DNA from: Rhododendron vialii
Lineage: Eukaryota > Streptophyta > Magnoliopsida > Ericales > Ericaceae
Assembly: GCF_030253575.1 (NCBI RefSeq)
Contig: NC_080559.1
Span: 29,538,501-29,602,500 of the forward strand
Length of the DNA stretch: 64,000 nt
Direction of reading: 5' to 3'
The position numbers and the translations under genes are program-made. The notes beneath the pieces are model-generated. The model was not told where the DNA came from. It saw only the letters and a list, made by a program, of their open reading frames with translations, and made no database searches. Position 1 is the first letter of the stretch. Every line of letters starts with the position of its first letter. Below are positions 1 to 10,295 of this stretch, in pieces.

Positions 1-474
1 AATCATTATACCTGTTATTTGCCGAACTGTTTTTTTTGTGTCTTTTTAGTCATTTTATATGAATTTTTTTTAATTTTTGTTTATGTTTTTATACCTTTTT
101 TGATTCCCCTTATCAAAGACGGGTGATGTGGTGTAACAATTAAGAAAAAAAAAACCAAAAAAATCGAGCCAAATAATTAGGCATGCAACAGGGGCCGAGC
201 TATCACATCCTCCTACTTTGAAAAGTCTTACTTTTGACCACTTAACTAAATTCCTGAACAATATATATAAAAAAAAAAAAAACTTTGCCTTAACTGGAAT
301 AGGATTGTTGGTTGTTACGTACATGATCTTCAATTACATTTACCTGGTATAATTAAATAGTAGTAAAATACTGTACTTAGCTGAAAATGAAATGATAAGG
401 TGGTATCCCAAGTTGCGTACGCGTTTGAAAGAGTCAGTTCCTTGTCCATTAGAGTAATGGAGTATTATTTACTA

Positions 475-623
475 AGGTCCCGTTCTGCTAAAGTTATTAT
501 TTTGTTAGTACTTATTTTTTTCTCTACGAGACAGATCATTCTCTCATAATACATTACATTTAATTCAAAAAATAAATGCTTATTTAAAAACTAAGTATTT
601 ATTTATCTTCGCGGAACGAGACC
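475..623. mobile_element. Short palindromic MITE
   Basis: The ends are inverted copies: GGTCCCGTTCTGCTAAA on the left, and GCGGAACGAGACCT on the right whose reverse complement is AGGTCTCGTTCCGC. The interior is AT-rich and non-coding. The same terminal word (GGTCCCGTTCAGCTAAATAA) starts the second palindrome at 40719, so this is probably a short member of that family. No autonomous relative is visible here. Confidence 0.55.
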
Positions 624-708
624 TAATAATAACTGTGACATGGCATTTGTTTCTTCTTCTTCTTCTTTTGAACTTGATTTATTTGTTTATTCTGTTTAAC
701 CATATTGT

Positions 709-900
709 TTAGAGTGCTGCCCACTTTGTGAAACACAATTAACGAGTAGAGATCATTAAAGTTCGAGTTGAGATGATAGGGATGTAATTAATTAATTAAT
801 TAAGTATTTGTACATATTGTTTACGCTGTGATGCCCACTTTGTGAAACACAATTAACGAGTAGAGATCATTGAAATCCGAGTTTAGATGATAGGGACGTA
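709..900. repeat. Two-copy tandem duplication, ~80 bp unit
   Basis: The block at about 709-787 recurs at about 820-900 with few differences. Both include the words CCCACTTTGTGAAACACAAT and ACGAGTAGAGATCATT. They are separated by an ATTA-rich spacer. The second copy abuts the Stowaway element. Confidence 0.75.
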
Positions 901-1136
901 CTCCCTCTGTCCCATTTTCATTGTCCATTATTCTGTTTGTCTCTTTTATGTCTTTTGCCTATATATTTTAGTATGAATCTTGAAATATATGCAATATGGA
1001 TCTTATTTGATAGATTTCGATTAATTCTATAATACAAAGTTCTCAAAATTATGAAAAATATTATAGATTGAAAAATATAAATAATTAAAAAATGACACAC
1101 AATTCAAAAATAAATAATGAAAATGGGAAGGAGGAA
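901..1136. mobile_element. Stowaway-like MITE (Tc1/Mariner type)
   Basis: It begins CTCCCTCTGTCCCATTTTCA and ends with the imperfect inverted copy TGAAAATGGGAAGGAGGAA. TA dinucleotides lie immediately outside (899-900 and 1137-1138). About 236 bp, AT-rich and non-coding, as expected for Stowaway elements, which insert at TA and begin CTCCCTCC. Confidence 0.75.
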
Positions 1137-1138
1137 TA

Positions 1139-2721
1139 ATTATTTAATTAATGAAGTAGTCGTATTAAACAACAGATTAGCGAACATGGTCACTCCCACT
1201 TTGGCTTGGGGAGACAACTATATATGAGTATATAATAAAAGAGATTCCACAGTAATCCGTAGAACATACTACGTACGGAAGAGTACTACGGAGTGGAGTA
1301 GTATAAAATACTATATGTGTTCCCAATTCCCCATCTCGTCCTACCGTACGGTACTCCCGTTACTCATATGTTCCGTTTATTTTACTACCATCAATCAACA
1401 CAAGCGGCCAGCGGGAGTTTGCTTTTTGGAGGCGTCCATGCCTGTGAAAGAAAATCACTTTGTGTTTTTGATTCGTGGTTTCGCCGGCGTTTTGGTTTTG
1501 GATTACTGCATTGGGGATGACAGGTTTCACTGTGCTGCACTGATCACTACGATTAGGGTTTTGTTTCTCGAAGGGAATTGTTGTCTGGATTTATACTCCA
1601 CGTGTCCCGACCCTGCCTTTGAGTAAGTGACGGTGTGAAGAGGTCCCTGATCTTAGGCTACAATTAGTCCTTCCTATTCTTCTTGTTGTTCCTTTTCGTG
1701 ATTTTGTTTTGAAATCTGTAGATGCCGTATGGCGTTTTATTTATGAATGTGCGGATCAAAAAAAAAAATCAACACAAGCGGCACAAATGATGATGCAGGG
1801 GTAGCATGTTAAGCACATGGGTTGGTTCATTAATGTTGTTCGATTTACGTAATTTTACTTCATAAAATAGTAGGATCAATAGAAGTGTCACTTCTATATC
1901 CGAGAAAAGCCATGCAGCAGTACTGCTTCTTACCACTTTGGATTTTGGAGCCGTTCAATACATATGTGTTACTGTGCTAGGTATGTTTGTGTTTGAATTC
2001 TAAAGGCTTATCGAGTGAGGGCACGACAAACAGTTAGTGTTTATTATTTCGAGCTTGCAAGTTCTAACTTTATCATCGGCAAGAAAATTGCAGGACGACT
2101 AGAGTTTGACCGATCATTACCTTAATAATTCTAAGATTAGTTGAGGTCTACTTGGCCTGACATATATGTTTATGTTTGTCTAGGTACATCGAGGAGATAA
2201 ATTTCAATTCCAAGAGGCTTTTATTATCTTTTATGACCTGATATTTGGATCAATTTTTGCGCATCTCGAATGATTTTGAAACCCAAAAGTTAACGACCGA
2301 GCAAAACTCCCGTGACCGCAATTCCAAGAAGCTGCTGGTGCAGTGGAAACAAGATATGGATTTTGGGTGGGAAAAATGCTCTGTTGTTGGGCGGAAAGTG
2401 GAAACAAGAGTGGAGTTTGGGCGCCGCTATTTCTAGACGCCAGGCCAATTGGAACCCATGCTTTGAACCACGCGATTCATAATTGTTATAGGAGTACTGT
2501 TATAGCTTGAACTTGGTCGTCAAGAAGACCAATAAAAGTTATAAAACGGAAGAAAGCTTCAACTGAGTGAAGGACCCAAGGGGTACGAAATACGCTAACA
2601 TTCCTTCAGGTTCCTGCCTGGCAAATACATCGTGTTGGCCCAGTACGTGGTACTGAAATGGAAATTCTTGTGGACCAGAACTCAATGTCCAATGAACGAG
2701 CTAGGCAAGTATTTGGAGAAA
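1139..2721. other. Intergenic, no gene seen
   Basis: Open frames near 1315-1626 and 2245-2436 were inspected. They have no recognisable domain or splice context and are not called. Nothing else stands out. Confidence 0.5.
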
Positions 2722-3732
2722 GAGTTTTTTACCTTTTTATCCCCCACACGCTATGCACCTTTTTTCTACTTAGTTTCTAAATTATTAATTTGACGATTTT
2801 ATCCTCTCAACTATTATACCGTTACCTACTTAGTCCAATAGATAGCGAAAATTAGAAATTTGAATGGAAAATATCATGTAAGGCCCTATTGGAATCTGTT
2901 AAGTAGATACTTGATTATGAGAGTTTTAGAGATAAAAATTAATTATGAACTTTTAGGATAAAATGATCAGAAAAATAACATATTCGCACCGGTTCAAACA
3001 AATTGGAGCACTTAATTTTTTTACAAGGTTCGTATATTAGAATCTTACGTGATATTTTATAGAAACTAACACATACATATTTTTTTTAAAAAGACTAAAT
3101 TCTTTATATAGAATTTTACTATTTTTATATTAAAAATATGGTTAAAAATTAAGCAATCCAATCAGTGTGAATCGGTGCAAAGATCTTATTTTTTTGATTA
3201 TTTTATGCTAAAAAGTTATAGTTAATTTTTTTCTAAAACTCTCATAATCAAGTATCTGCTCAAAAAAATCTCAAATAAAAAATAGATATTTAATTGTGAT
3301 AGCCCTAGATATAAAAATTAATCATGACTCTTTAGACTAATATGAGCGAAAAAATAATATATTCGCACCATTCCAAACGGATTGAAAATTCGAGTACTTA
3401 ATTTTTTTTAGAAGGTCTATATACTAAAAAACATGGTTAAAAAATTAAGTGCTTCAATTTTCAATCTGTTGAAACCGGTGCAAAGGTCTTATTTTTCTGA
3501 TCATTTTATTCTAAAGAGTCATAATTAATTTTTATCTCTAAGACTCTCATAATCAATTATCTGCTCTACAGGGTCCCAAACAGGCTTTACATGGCATTTT
3601 CCGTCCAAATTCCTAACTTATTGGACTAAGTAGGTAACGGTATGATAGTTGAGGGGATGAAATCATCAAATTGATAGTTTAGGAATTAAATAAAGAAAAA
3701 GTGCATAGTTTGAGGGATAAAAAATAAAACTC
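2722..3732. mobile_element. Long-arm inverted-repeat element (Mutator-like), nested hairpins
   Basis: The outer arms start GAGTTTT and end AAAACTC, and remain complementary, with mismatches, for roughly 300 bp each. Both ends are flanked by the identical 10-base direct repeat TTTGGAGAAA (2712-2721 and 3733-3742). Target duplications of 9-11 bp with long terminal inverted repeats are typical of Mutator-like elements. Inside the arms lie two further hairpins in tandem (about 2890-3265 and 3285-3570) built from the same ATAAAAATTAAT/ATTAATTTTTAT and CGCACC/GGTGCG motifs. No transposase frame is seen, so the element is non-autonomous. Confidence 0.8.
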
Positions 3733-3742
3733 TTTGGAGAAA

Positions 3743-4655
3743 ATACCACATAATTTTTTTTTAATAACCGAATGTCCAGACTAAGTTGCGTACACCTTGA
3801 CTACTTCCGGAGCGCTGAAGTTAACGATTGAACAAACCCACTAGTGCCCCTAAGATTTGAAATGTTTGGCTTCCGGATGATTCGAACATGAGACCTTACG
3901 AAGGAGAAACACTTGTTATTTTCTCATATATATTTGGCCAAACTCCATGAGATGATTAAAAAAAAACCCCATTAATATACATGATCAGGTTTAAGTTAGT
4001 GATTTGTCGAGCGATCAAAAGATCGAGAATGATTGATGTTTATATCTTTCAGTTAGTTTGTGGAGAGAAAGAGAAATACAAGATAAATCATAGGAGTAGT
4101 AAGTAAACGGATATTCAAACACGAACGATTTTTAAACAATTGATTTGTGGAGTTTTCGACTAAAATACGTAGTAAAATAGATGTTTGCGTGTGTCTTCCA
4201 ATTACTTGTGAGTTGTGATCAAGAGCAAAATAAAAAGTTCATATAAGAGATACATGAATGTGGTAAAGGGTATGCTCAATTTTCTCAACAGTAGCCCCGA
4301 CAAGAAATAATTGGCCTCTCTTTTGTTGGGTAATGCTGGACCTGAGCCAAAAAACGTGGAACCCGATGATACTTGTCCTGATCCGAAGGGTTTCGTTTGG
4401 AAGATGAGGGCCCAGTATTGGCAAGGTTGGTCTCTCTCCTCTCATGGGTTTTCGGCAACTATGTAGAGAACAAAAAGGGTTCTGTTTAGGAGGACTGATT
4501 CCCACGGACGAAATAGAAGAACGGGGCTGCCGAAATCTCTCCCTTGACGCACGCGTAACAGAGGGAACGGAACGAGGCTGCCGACTGCGGAACGAAGAAC
4601 CTGGCTGCCATGTGGAGGATTGTTCCGAATATTTTCTACTAGCTTTATGCTTTGT
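3743..4655. other. Intergenic, no gene seen
   Basis: No supported gene. Opposite-strand open frames around 4239-4685 overlap each other and contain no recognisable domain. Confidence 0.5.
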
Positions 4656-5110
4656 TTGGTAAACGGCGACCATAACGATTCGCATTTTGTGGGGTATCCT
4701 TTTCAGTTTAAAATCAAACGTTTTTAAAGAACACTGATTGGAGCAGATGAGTCCGGGCCGGTTGCTAATGCTATGAACTCTACGACCGTACCTTTCTTTT
4801 AATTATTTGAAAAGTACAATTAATTTCTAGAGTTTAGTTAATTTTAATCTCAAATGACAAGGGATGACTACCTAAGAGTCAGTTTAAACTTCAACGATCC
4901 GAGTTTTTTAGTCAGCACATATCACTATCTCTGTAGATTCAACTGCAGTCTTACCGTATATTGTGCTATGTCGGTCTCCGCCCTACGCTTGGAGTAACCC
5001 ATTAATTTAGGACTAAGAAATCACTAAGCACTAATCCTTTTCGTTTGGTTTTCGTTTTGTTTATTTTTTTTAAACCAAAAAGAAATAGGAGTATCATATA
5101 TAAATATAAA
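4656..5110 (+). repeat. Direct repeat, copy 1 (455 bp)
   Basis: Nearly identical to 5500-5954 at a constant offset of 844 bp, starting TGGTAAACGGCGACCATAAC. The copies do not begin TG and end CA with target duplications, so they look like a segmental tandem duplication and not terminal repeats of an element. Confidence 0.85.
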
Positions 5111-5499
5111 TAGGAATATTTTCTACTAGCTTTAGACTTTTAGAGTTATGAAATTCATTTCAAGTTTTGTTCAACTACTCGCACTCCGATAACTAATTTT
5201 AATTTTTGTTTTTAATAAAAGTTATTCGCTGGTATTTGATTAGTTGTAATAGGCTTTGTTTCAAATTAAGGTTTCTTTTGTTTCTTGCTTAACAATGGAT
5301 GAGTAGTCGTATAGGTAGGGTCGCGGGGTGATTAATATACCGTGGCCGGCTCGGACACCTTTTGCTTCCTATTTCGAAATAAAAAAATGTAAAAAAATAA
5401 TTTTAGATTGGTAAAATACTTTCCGTAGACGAACTTGGGCATTGTCAATTTGTCAGAGCTTATGTGAATGGGGGTCCAAAACTCATTCTCCGCTACGCA

Positions 5500-5954
5500 T
5501 TGGTAAACGGCGACCATAACGATTCCCATTTTGTGGGGTATCTTTTTCAGTCTAAAATCAAACGTTTTTAAAGAACATTGATTGGAGCAGATGAGTCCGG
5601 GCCGGTTGCTAATGCTATGAACTCTACGACCGTACCTTTCTTTTAATTATTTGAAAAGTATAATTAATTTCTAGAGTTTAGTTAATTTTAATCTCAAACG
5701 ACAAGGGGTGGCTACCTAAGAGTTAGTTTAAACTTCAACGATCCGAGTTTTTTAGTCAGCACATATCACTATCTCTGTGGATTCAACTGCAGTCTTACCG
5801 TATATTGTGCTATGTCGGTCTCCGCCCTACGCTTGGAGTAACCCATTAATTTAGGACTAAGAAATCGCTAAGCACTAATCCTTTTCGTTTGGTTTTCGTT
5901 TTGTTTATTTTTTTCAAACCAAAAAGAAATAGGAGTATCATATATAAATATAAA
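5500..5954 (+). repeat. Direct repeat, copy 2 (455 bp)
   Basis: Second copy of the block at 4656-5110, differing by a handful of bases. It is followed by a short alternating GT/AC palindrome (about 5975-6002). Confidence 0.85.
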
Positions 5955-8880
5955 AAGGACAATATTGGTCTAAAGTGTGTGTGTGTATATACACACACAC
6001 ACAAAAAGCCACCTAGAACCAAAATGCCGAAGCTAGACTCATCGAGAAGCTGTGCCAGGAAAGGACTTGAAATTTTCAAATTTTTTGGAAAATGGAGTCC
6101 ACACCTTTACTAGCCAAACCTTTACAAACCACGCAAGTAGAGTGGAGTGCAGTTGGTATCTCTGTTATACTTTATGCACATGACTAGGGTTCGATTCCCG
6201 TAAACATTCATTTCCCTCCCCAAAAGACAAACCTTTACAACCACACAGGAACACACGCTTTGAAAGACAAAAAAATATTCGCATTTGTTAATTATGCGTA
6301 AAACTCTTGTAACTTTTTTATTCATCTCGTTGAGAGGAATATAAAAGGTAAAAATTATTATCAAAACTCATAATTTTTTGAATAAAAGACAAAATTAAGT
6401 TAAAATTTCTGTCTTTTTGGCTTATTTTCGTTTTCATTCAAAAAAAATTTAGTTTTAATCATAATTTTTTTTATTTTTCTGATTCTTCTTATTAAGACAA
6501 ACCAGAAAGAAGGGGAAAAGAGGGGGAGGGGGAGAAGAGAGGGAAAAAAAGAAAGAAAGAAGGAAAGAAAAAAAAAAACGGGTTGGGTCGAACGGGTTTG
6601 GGTTTGACTTGACCCATATTCGACCGACCTGTTTCAACCCGTTTATTATTTGACCCATATTTGACCCGCGACCCGTTTAACCCGTCCATTTCCCACATTT
6701 AGTTTTCTCTATAGGTGACAATCTCAACCCATATTTTTCAACCCGGTTCATATCCGCCCATTTTTAACCCAACCCAATGCGTTCATATCGTATAATGGGT
6801 TGATATGGGTTCATATTTATATGGGTTAAAAATTGGTTTAATATGGGTTGGAATTAGAGATAACAAATTGAACCCAAACTCACCTATTAAAAAATAGACC
6901 AAACTTAACTCATCTATTAGTTGGATTAGAATGGGTTCAAATCCATCAAACCCATTTATTATTGGGTGCTAATTGGATTTCAATTAAACTTAAAAAAAAG
7001 AATTAGTGCATGTCTCTAAGAACGTTATGGACAATCATGCTGCATGCTACTTTTATTACTGACTCAATTGGCGTGTTTTGGTTAATTAGACAATTAATTA
7101 GTGCATGTCTCTAAGAACGTTATGGAAAAAGAATGGCTGAATATATGGGCCCACGTAGCCCAATGGAAGTGAGGGTTGCTTGTTGGGCCTTCTTTTTTTC
7201 AACCGAACATGCAACCTTCCTTTAGCCCAGCAGGGCCGAGCGCTACAGTGTACGAGCTCGGCTCGGTTTGTTTTCTCAACGAGTCTAAAACTTCAACTTG
7301 AGCTCGCTCATTTGTAAACGAGTCGAGTCCGGCTCATATACTAACTTCGAGCTGATCTATACAAACGAGTTGAGCTTAATCGTGCCTAACTTTTAAGAAA
7401 TGTCCTTTGACTATCATCAAATTTACCACATCGGTGAGCTTAACATATTGCTAGAAAGGACGAGAAAATAGACTAGGCCAAAGTCAGGGGTCCTAAACAT
7501 TTTGCTCGACAATATCCCTTGAAATCAGAGAAAACGTGTGGCCGTTGGAGATACTCTTATAACTTGATAATTGATTTTTGTGGAAGGAAAGTGCAGTAAT
7601 TTTACAAGGGTATTTTATTCATTTAGATTTATAGGGGTAATATGGTCGTTTTAGTGTACATTGGTATTTTAGTCATTTTAAATTTTAGTATATAGTATGT
7701 AATTGTGTTAATGGGCGGATCGGGTTTGATTTTAAATAAAATGGGTCAGGTTAAGTATAGGAAATTAAACTCATAATTAATGAGTCTAAATTGGTCAATA
7801 ATTCATTAAAGATCCAACTCACTTACAATTTACCCAATTTAGCTTAAACTCACTCATTTGCCACCCCTAATTGGAATGCAATAGACCCAGACAACAAAGC
7901 CTCCTGCTTAATTCACTTGAAGTGACCATTTTCCCTAGACTTTTTGCCGTCTCTCTCTCTCCCCTACTCATCTGATGGAAAATATTTTTTCTAGGTTTGC
8001 CATTTTGCAACAAGTATTTTACGATTTTTGATTCGCTCCAATCGGAAAAGTAAAAAATTATGACATTTACCTAAATATTTTTGAAAACATCCAAGATAAA
8101 AGCCCAAAAAACCATTTGTTGGGATTTATCTTGAATATTACAAAAAATATTAGGGTAAAAGTAAAAAAAATACTTTTTCGATTCTCTCGTCGAGACAAAC
8201 TAATAGAGATAAAAAATTTGCCGCAAAACAAATAAGTACAAAAAAATTTGAATAGAGACAAAAAGAAGAAGTAAAAATCTGATTTTACAATCAGTGCAAT
8301 CATCTCATTTCAGACAATTCTCTGATGCGGCCTTTGACTCCTGGTCGAAGTTATGTTACTGTTTGAAAATGGAAAAAAAGTAAAAATCTGATTTTTTAAA
8401 GTTTTTTTAGCCTCTAATTGCTTCATTTTTATTCAAAAAAATTAAGTTTTAATCATAAAATTTTAATTTTCTGAATCCCCTTACTGAGACAAATCGGGGG
8501 GCGCGCGGGGGGACAGGTCGGGTTGGGCGGTTTTGGGTTTGGCTTGACCCATATTTCGACCCGACATGTTTCAACCCGTTTATTATTTGATTCGTATTCG
8601 ACCCGCGACCCATTTTAACCCGTTCAAATCTGCCTATTTGTCGCCTCTAGTTTTATCTTTCAACTTTTGCGCTCATAGAAAGCACAAACGATAAATGAAA
8701 AGTAATTAATTTTTCATGAATAGCCACACAAAAAAATATTTTTTCCCCTTTGATTTTCAAAACTCCTTGAAAAATAAATTCGCAGAAATCACATAAATTT
8801 AACAAAAAGAAACGAAAAATGTGTGTGCGTGTTTTAAATGGCTGCAATACGGCAACGTAAGCAACACCAGACCACCCAAC
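5955..8880. other. Repeat-rich intergenic DNA
   Basis: No gene is supported. The region contains dispersed repeat fragments rich in GACCCG/CGGGTT motifs: about 6578-6692 and 8516-8650 are copies of each other, and 6715-6990 and 7705-7870 are related but more diverged. It also has a 31 bp direct duplication (about 7001-7032 and 7096-7127, core TGCATGTCTCTAAGAACGTT). A tRNA-like B-box (GGTTCGATTCCC) lies near 6188, within what may be a SINE fragment. Confidence 0.55.
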
Positions 8881-8932
8881 GAAATTATCAAAATAATTAA
8901 AATACTCCTATAAATCTTCCGATAAAACCCGA

Positions 8933-8940
8933 CCACGTGG
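8933..8940. promoter_or_regulatory. G-box upstream of SIG5
   Basis: A perfect palindromic CCACGTGG. Further ACGT cores follow (CCACGTCGC near 9025, CTACGTGTACG near 9065), and GATAA words are nearby. In Arabidopsis, SIG5 is induced by blue light and stress through bZIP factors such as HY5 that bind G-boxes. A similar role here is inferred from position only. Confidence 0.6.
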
Positions 8941-8999
8941 CACCCCGATAATCCAGAATAAATCCCTCAGACCGAGACGAACGCAAGCACTTCACTTAA

Positions 9000-9328
9000 A
9001 ATCGTTCTCTGCTCCGAGACCGGCCACGTCGCTCCCGTCCATTCTCCATCACTCTCTCACCGCCTACGTGTACGCCTCCTCGCCCGTCGGATCCCGTTAG
9101 ACTTCGTTTACAGCCGTCGATTCGGCTGACCAAGAAGCTTGTGGACATCGTAATCCTACTATATCTACGCACAAATCTCCATCTACTTGAGCAAGCACCT
9201 TCTCTCTCTCTCTCTCTAGGAGTATTTTCCTTCCTGTGTCGAGAATCTTCCAGAACCGCCCTGTGCTACGCCGGAAAACCGGTCTCGTGTTCGGCGAATC
9301 TCGCCTCAAGCTTGTTGTGGTTTGAGAG
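9000..9328 (+). other. Probable 5' UTR exon of SIG5
   Basis: CT-rich leader-like sequence ending in a good donor (GAGAG then GTACGA at 9329), with a matching acceptor TTGCAG at 10230-10235. The upstream boundary is a guess. In the inferred spliced leader, an in-frame TGA shortly before the junction prevents an N-terminal extension of the main frame. Confidence 0.5.
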
Positions 9329-10295
9329 GTACGAACTGCGATTCTCTGCTGTTGCTTTCGCTGTGATGTGTTATGGTGTTCGTTTTGTGGTTTGGTGGAC
9401 ATTGTCATAGATACGCTTCAAGTTTTTTCGTGAATTGCGCGATTTTAGGTTATGGTTTGAATGATTTGGGTGAGGAATTTAGCATGCGCCTCGATCGAGA
9501 GAAGCAGATGTAGTGAGTCGAGTCTTAGTCACGTATAGTTCTTCGGTTCCGCTCAAGCTTTCAATTCGTGCTCTTGCGAATTATTGTAGTTTGGAATGTT
9601 TTTAAGAGCCGAATTTCATTCACTCACGCGTGCGCATGCGCGAGTGCATTATATGACTTAGAGTCGAGTGACTATCTTATCAGTCATCCAATTCGATTTA
9701 GAGAGACAAGCATTGGGAGTTAGGTGTTAATCGGCTATTCGGATAAAAATAAGTAATCAGTTGGTTGTTAATTGAATGGTTTCGGTCAGAGTATTTAGAA
9801 AGCAATTCCTTGGATCCAAGAAAAACTTGTAATTCTAGATTTAGTTTGAAATGATCTTCAAATTATCTTGTTACTGCTCTTTACTGTCGTGAAACTTAAG
9901 CAACTTAAACCAGGCGGCAACACGATTTTGAACAGGGAATAATCTTGCAAGGGATTGTGGTGAAGTAGCTTTGAGTGTTTGTTTCATGTATAAATAAGTT
10001 AACCATTACTCAGAGGAGAGATTATCTCTTTCCATTCATGTTATGCAATTACTTTTCTATTATCTCATGTTATGCTAATGCTTTGGTTGTTAGCATTTTA
10101 TGTTCTATTCATGGTGAAACTATTCTCCCTTGACTAGCGGTTAAACAAATTATAAAGTTATTTTGTCAAGTAAAGGAAATGTGACTTATGTGGGGTGATA
10201 ATGACGGATTCTATGCATACCTCTTACTGTTGCAGGATTTGCGTGGGTATAAATTTCTCGCTCATCTTATCTCTTGTTTGCTTATACGACTTGGC

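Larger units (their letters stand above)
1..900. other. Intergenic, no gene seen
   Basis: AT-rich intergenic DNA with no credible coding signal; the short open frames lack recognisable protein features. It holds a short palindromic repeat (475-623) and a tandem duplication of about 80 bp (709-787 and 820-900) sharing the core CCCACTTTGTGAAACACAAT, described separately. Confidence 0.6.

Noticed and set aside
1315-1626. Overlapping open frames of 67-103 codons
   Set aside because: No recognisable domain, no splice partners, and two frames open at once, which is expected by chance.
4239-4685. 148-codon minus-strand frame
   Set aside because: Composition rich in Ser/Arg/Pro without any family signature; it overlaps an open frame on the other strand, and its start lies in the direct repeat.
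4656-5954. The 455 bp direct repeats as LTRs of a small retroelement
   Set aside because: Ends are not TG...CA, no target duplication, no primer-binding or polypurine site, and only 389 bases between.
6180-6210. tRNA gene, from the B-box GGTTCGATTCCC
   Set aside because: No full cloverleaf or matching acceptor stem is visible; more likely a SINE fragment.
9141-9410. Upstream frame overlapping the SIG5 leader
   Set aside because: The frame opens with GTG and not ATG, and crosses the inferred leader donor; not a convincing uORF.
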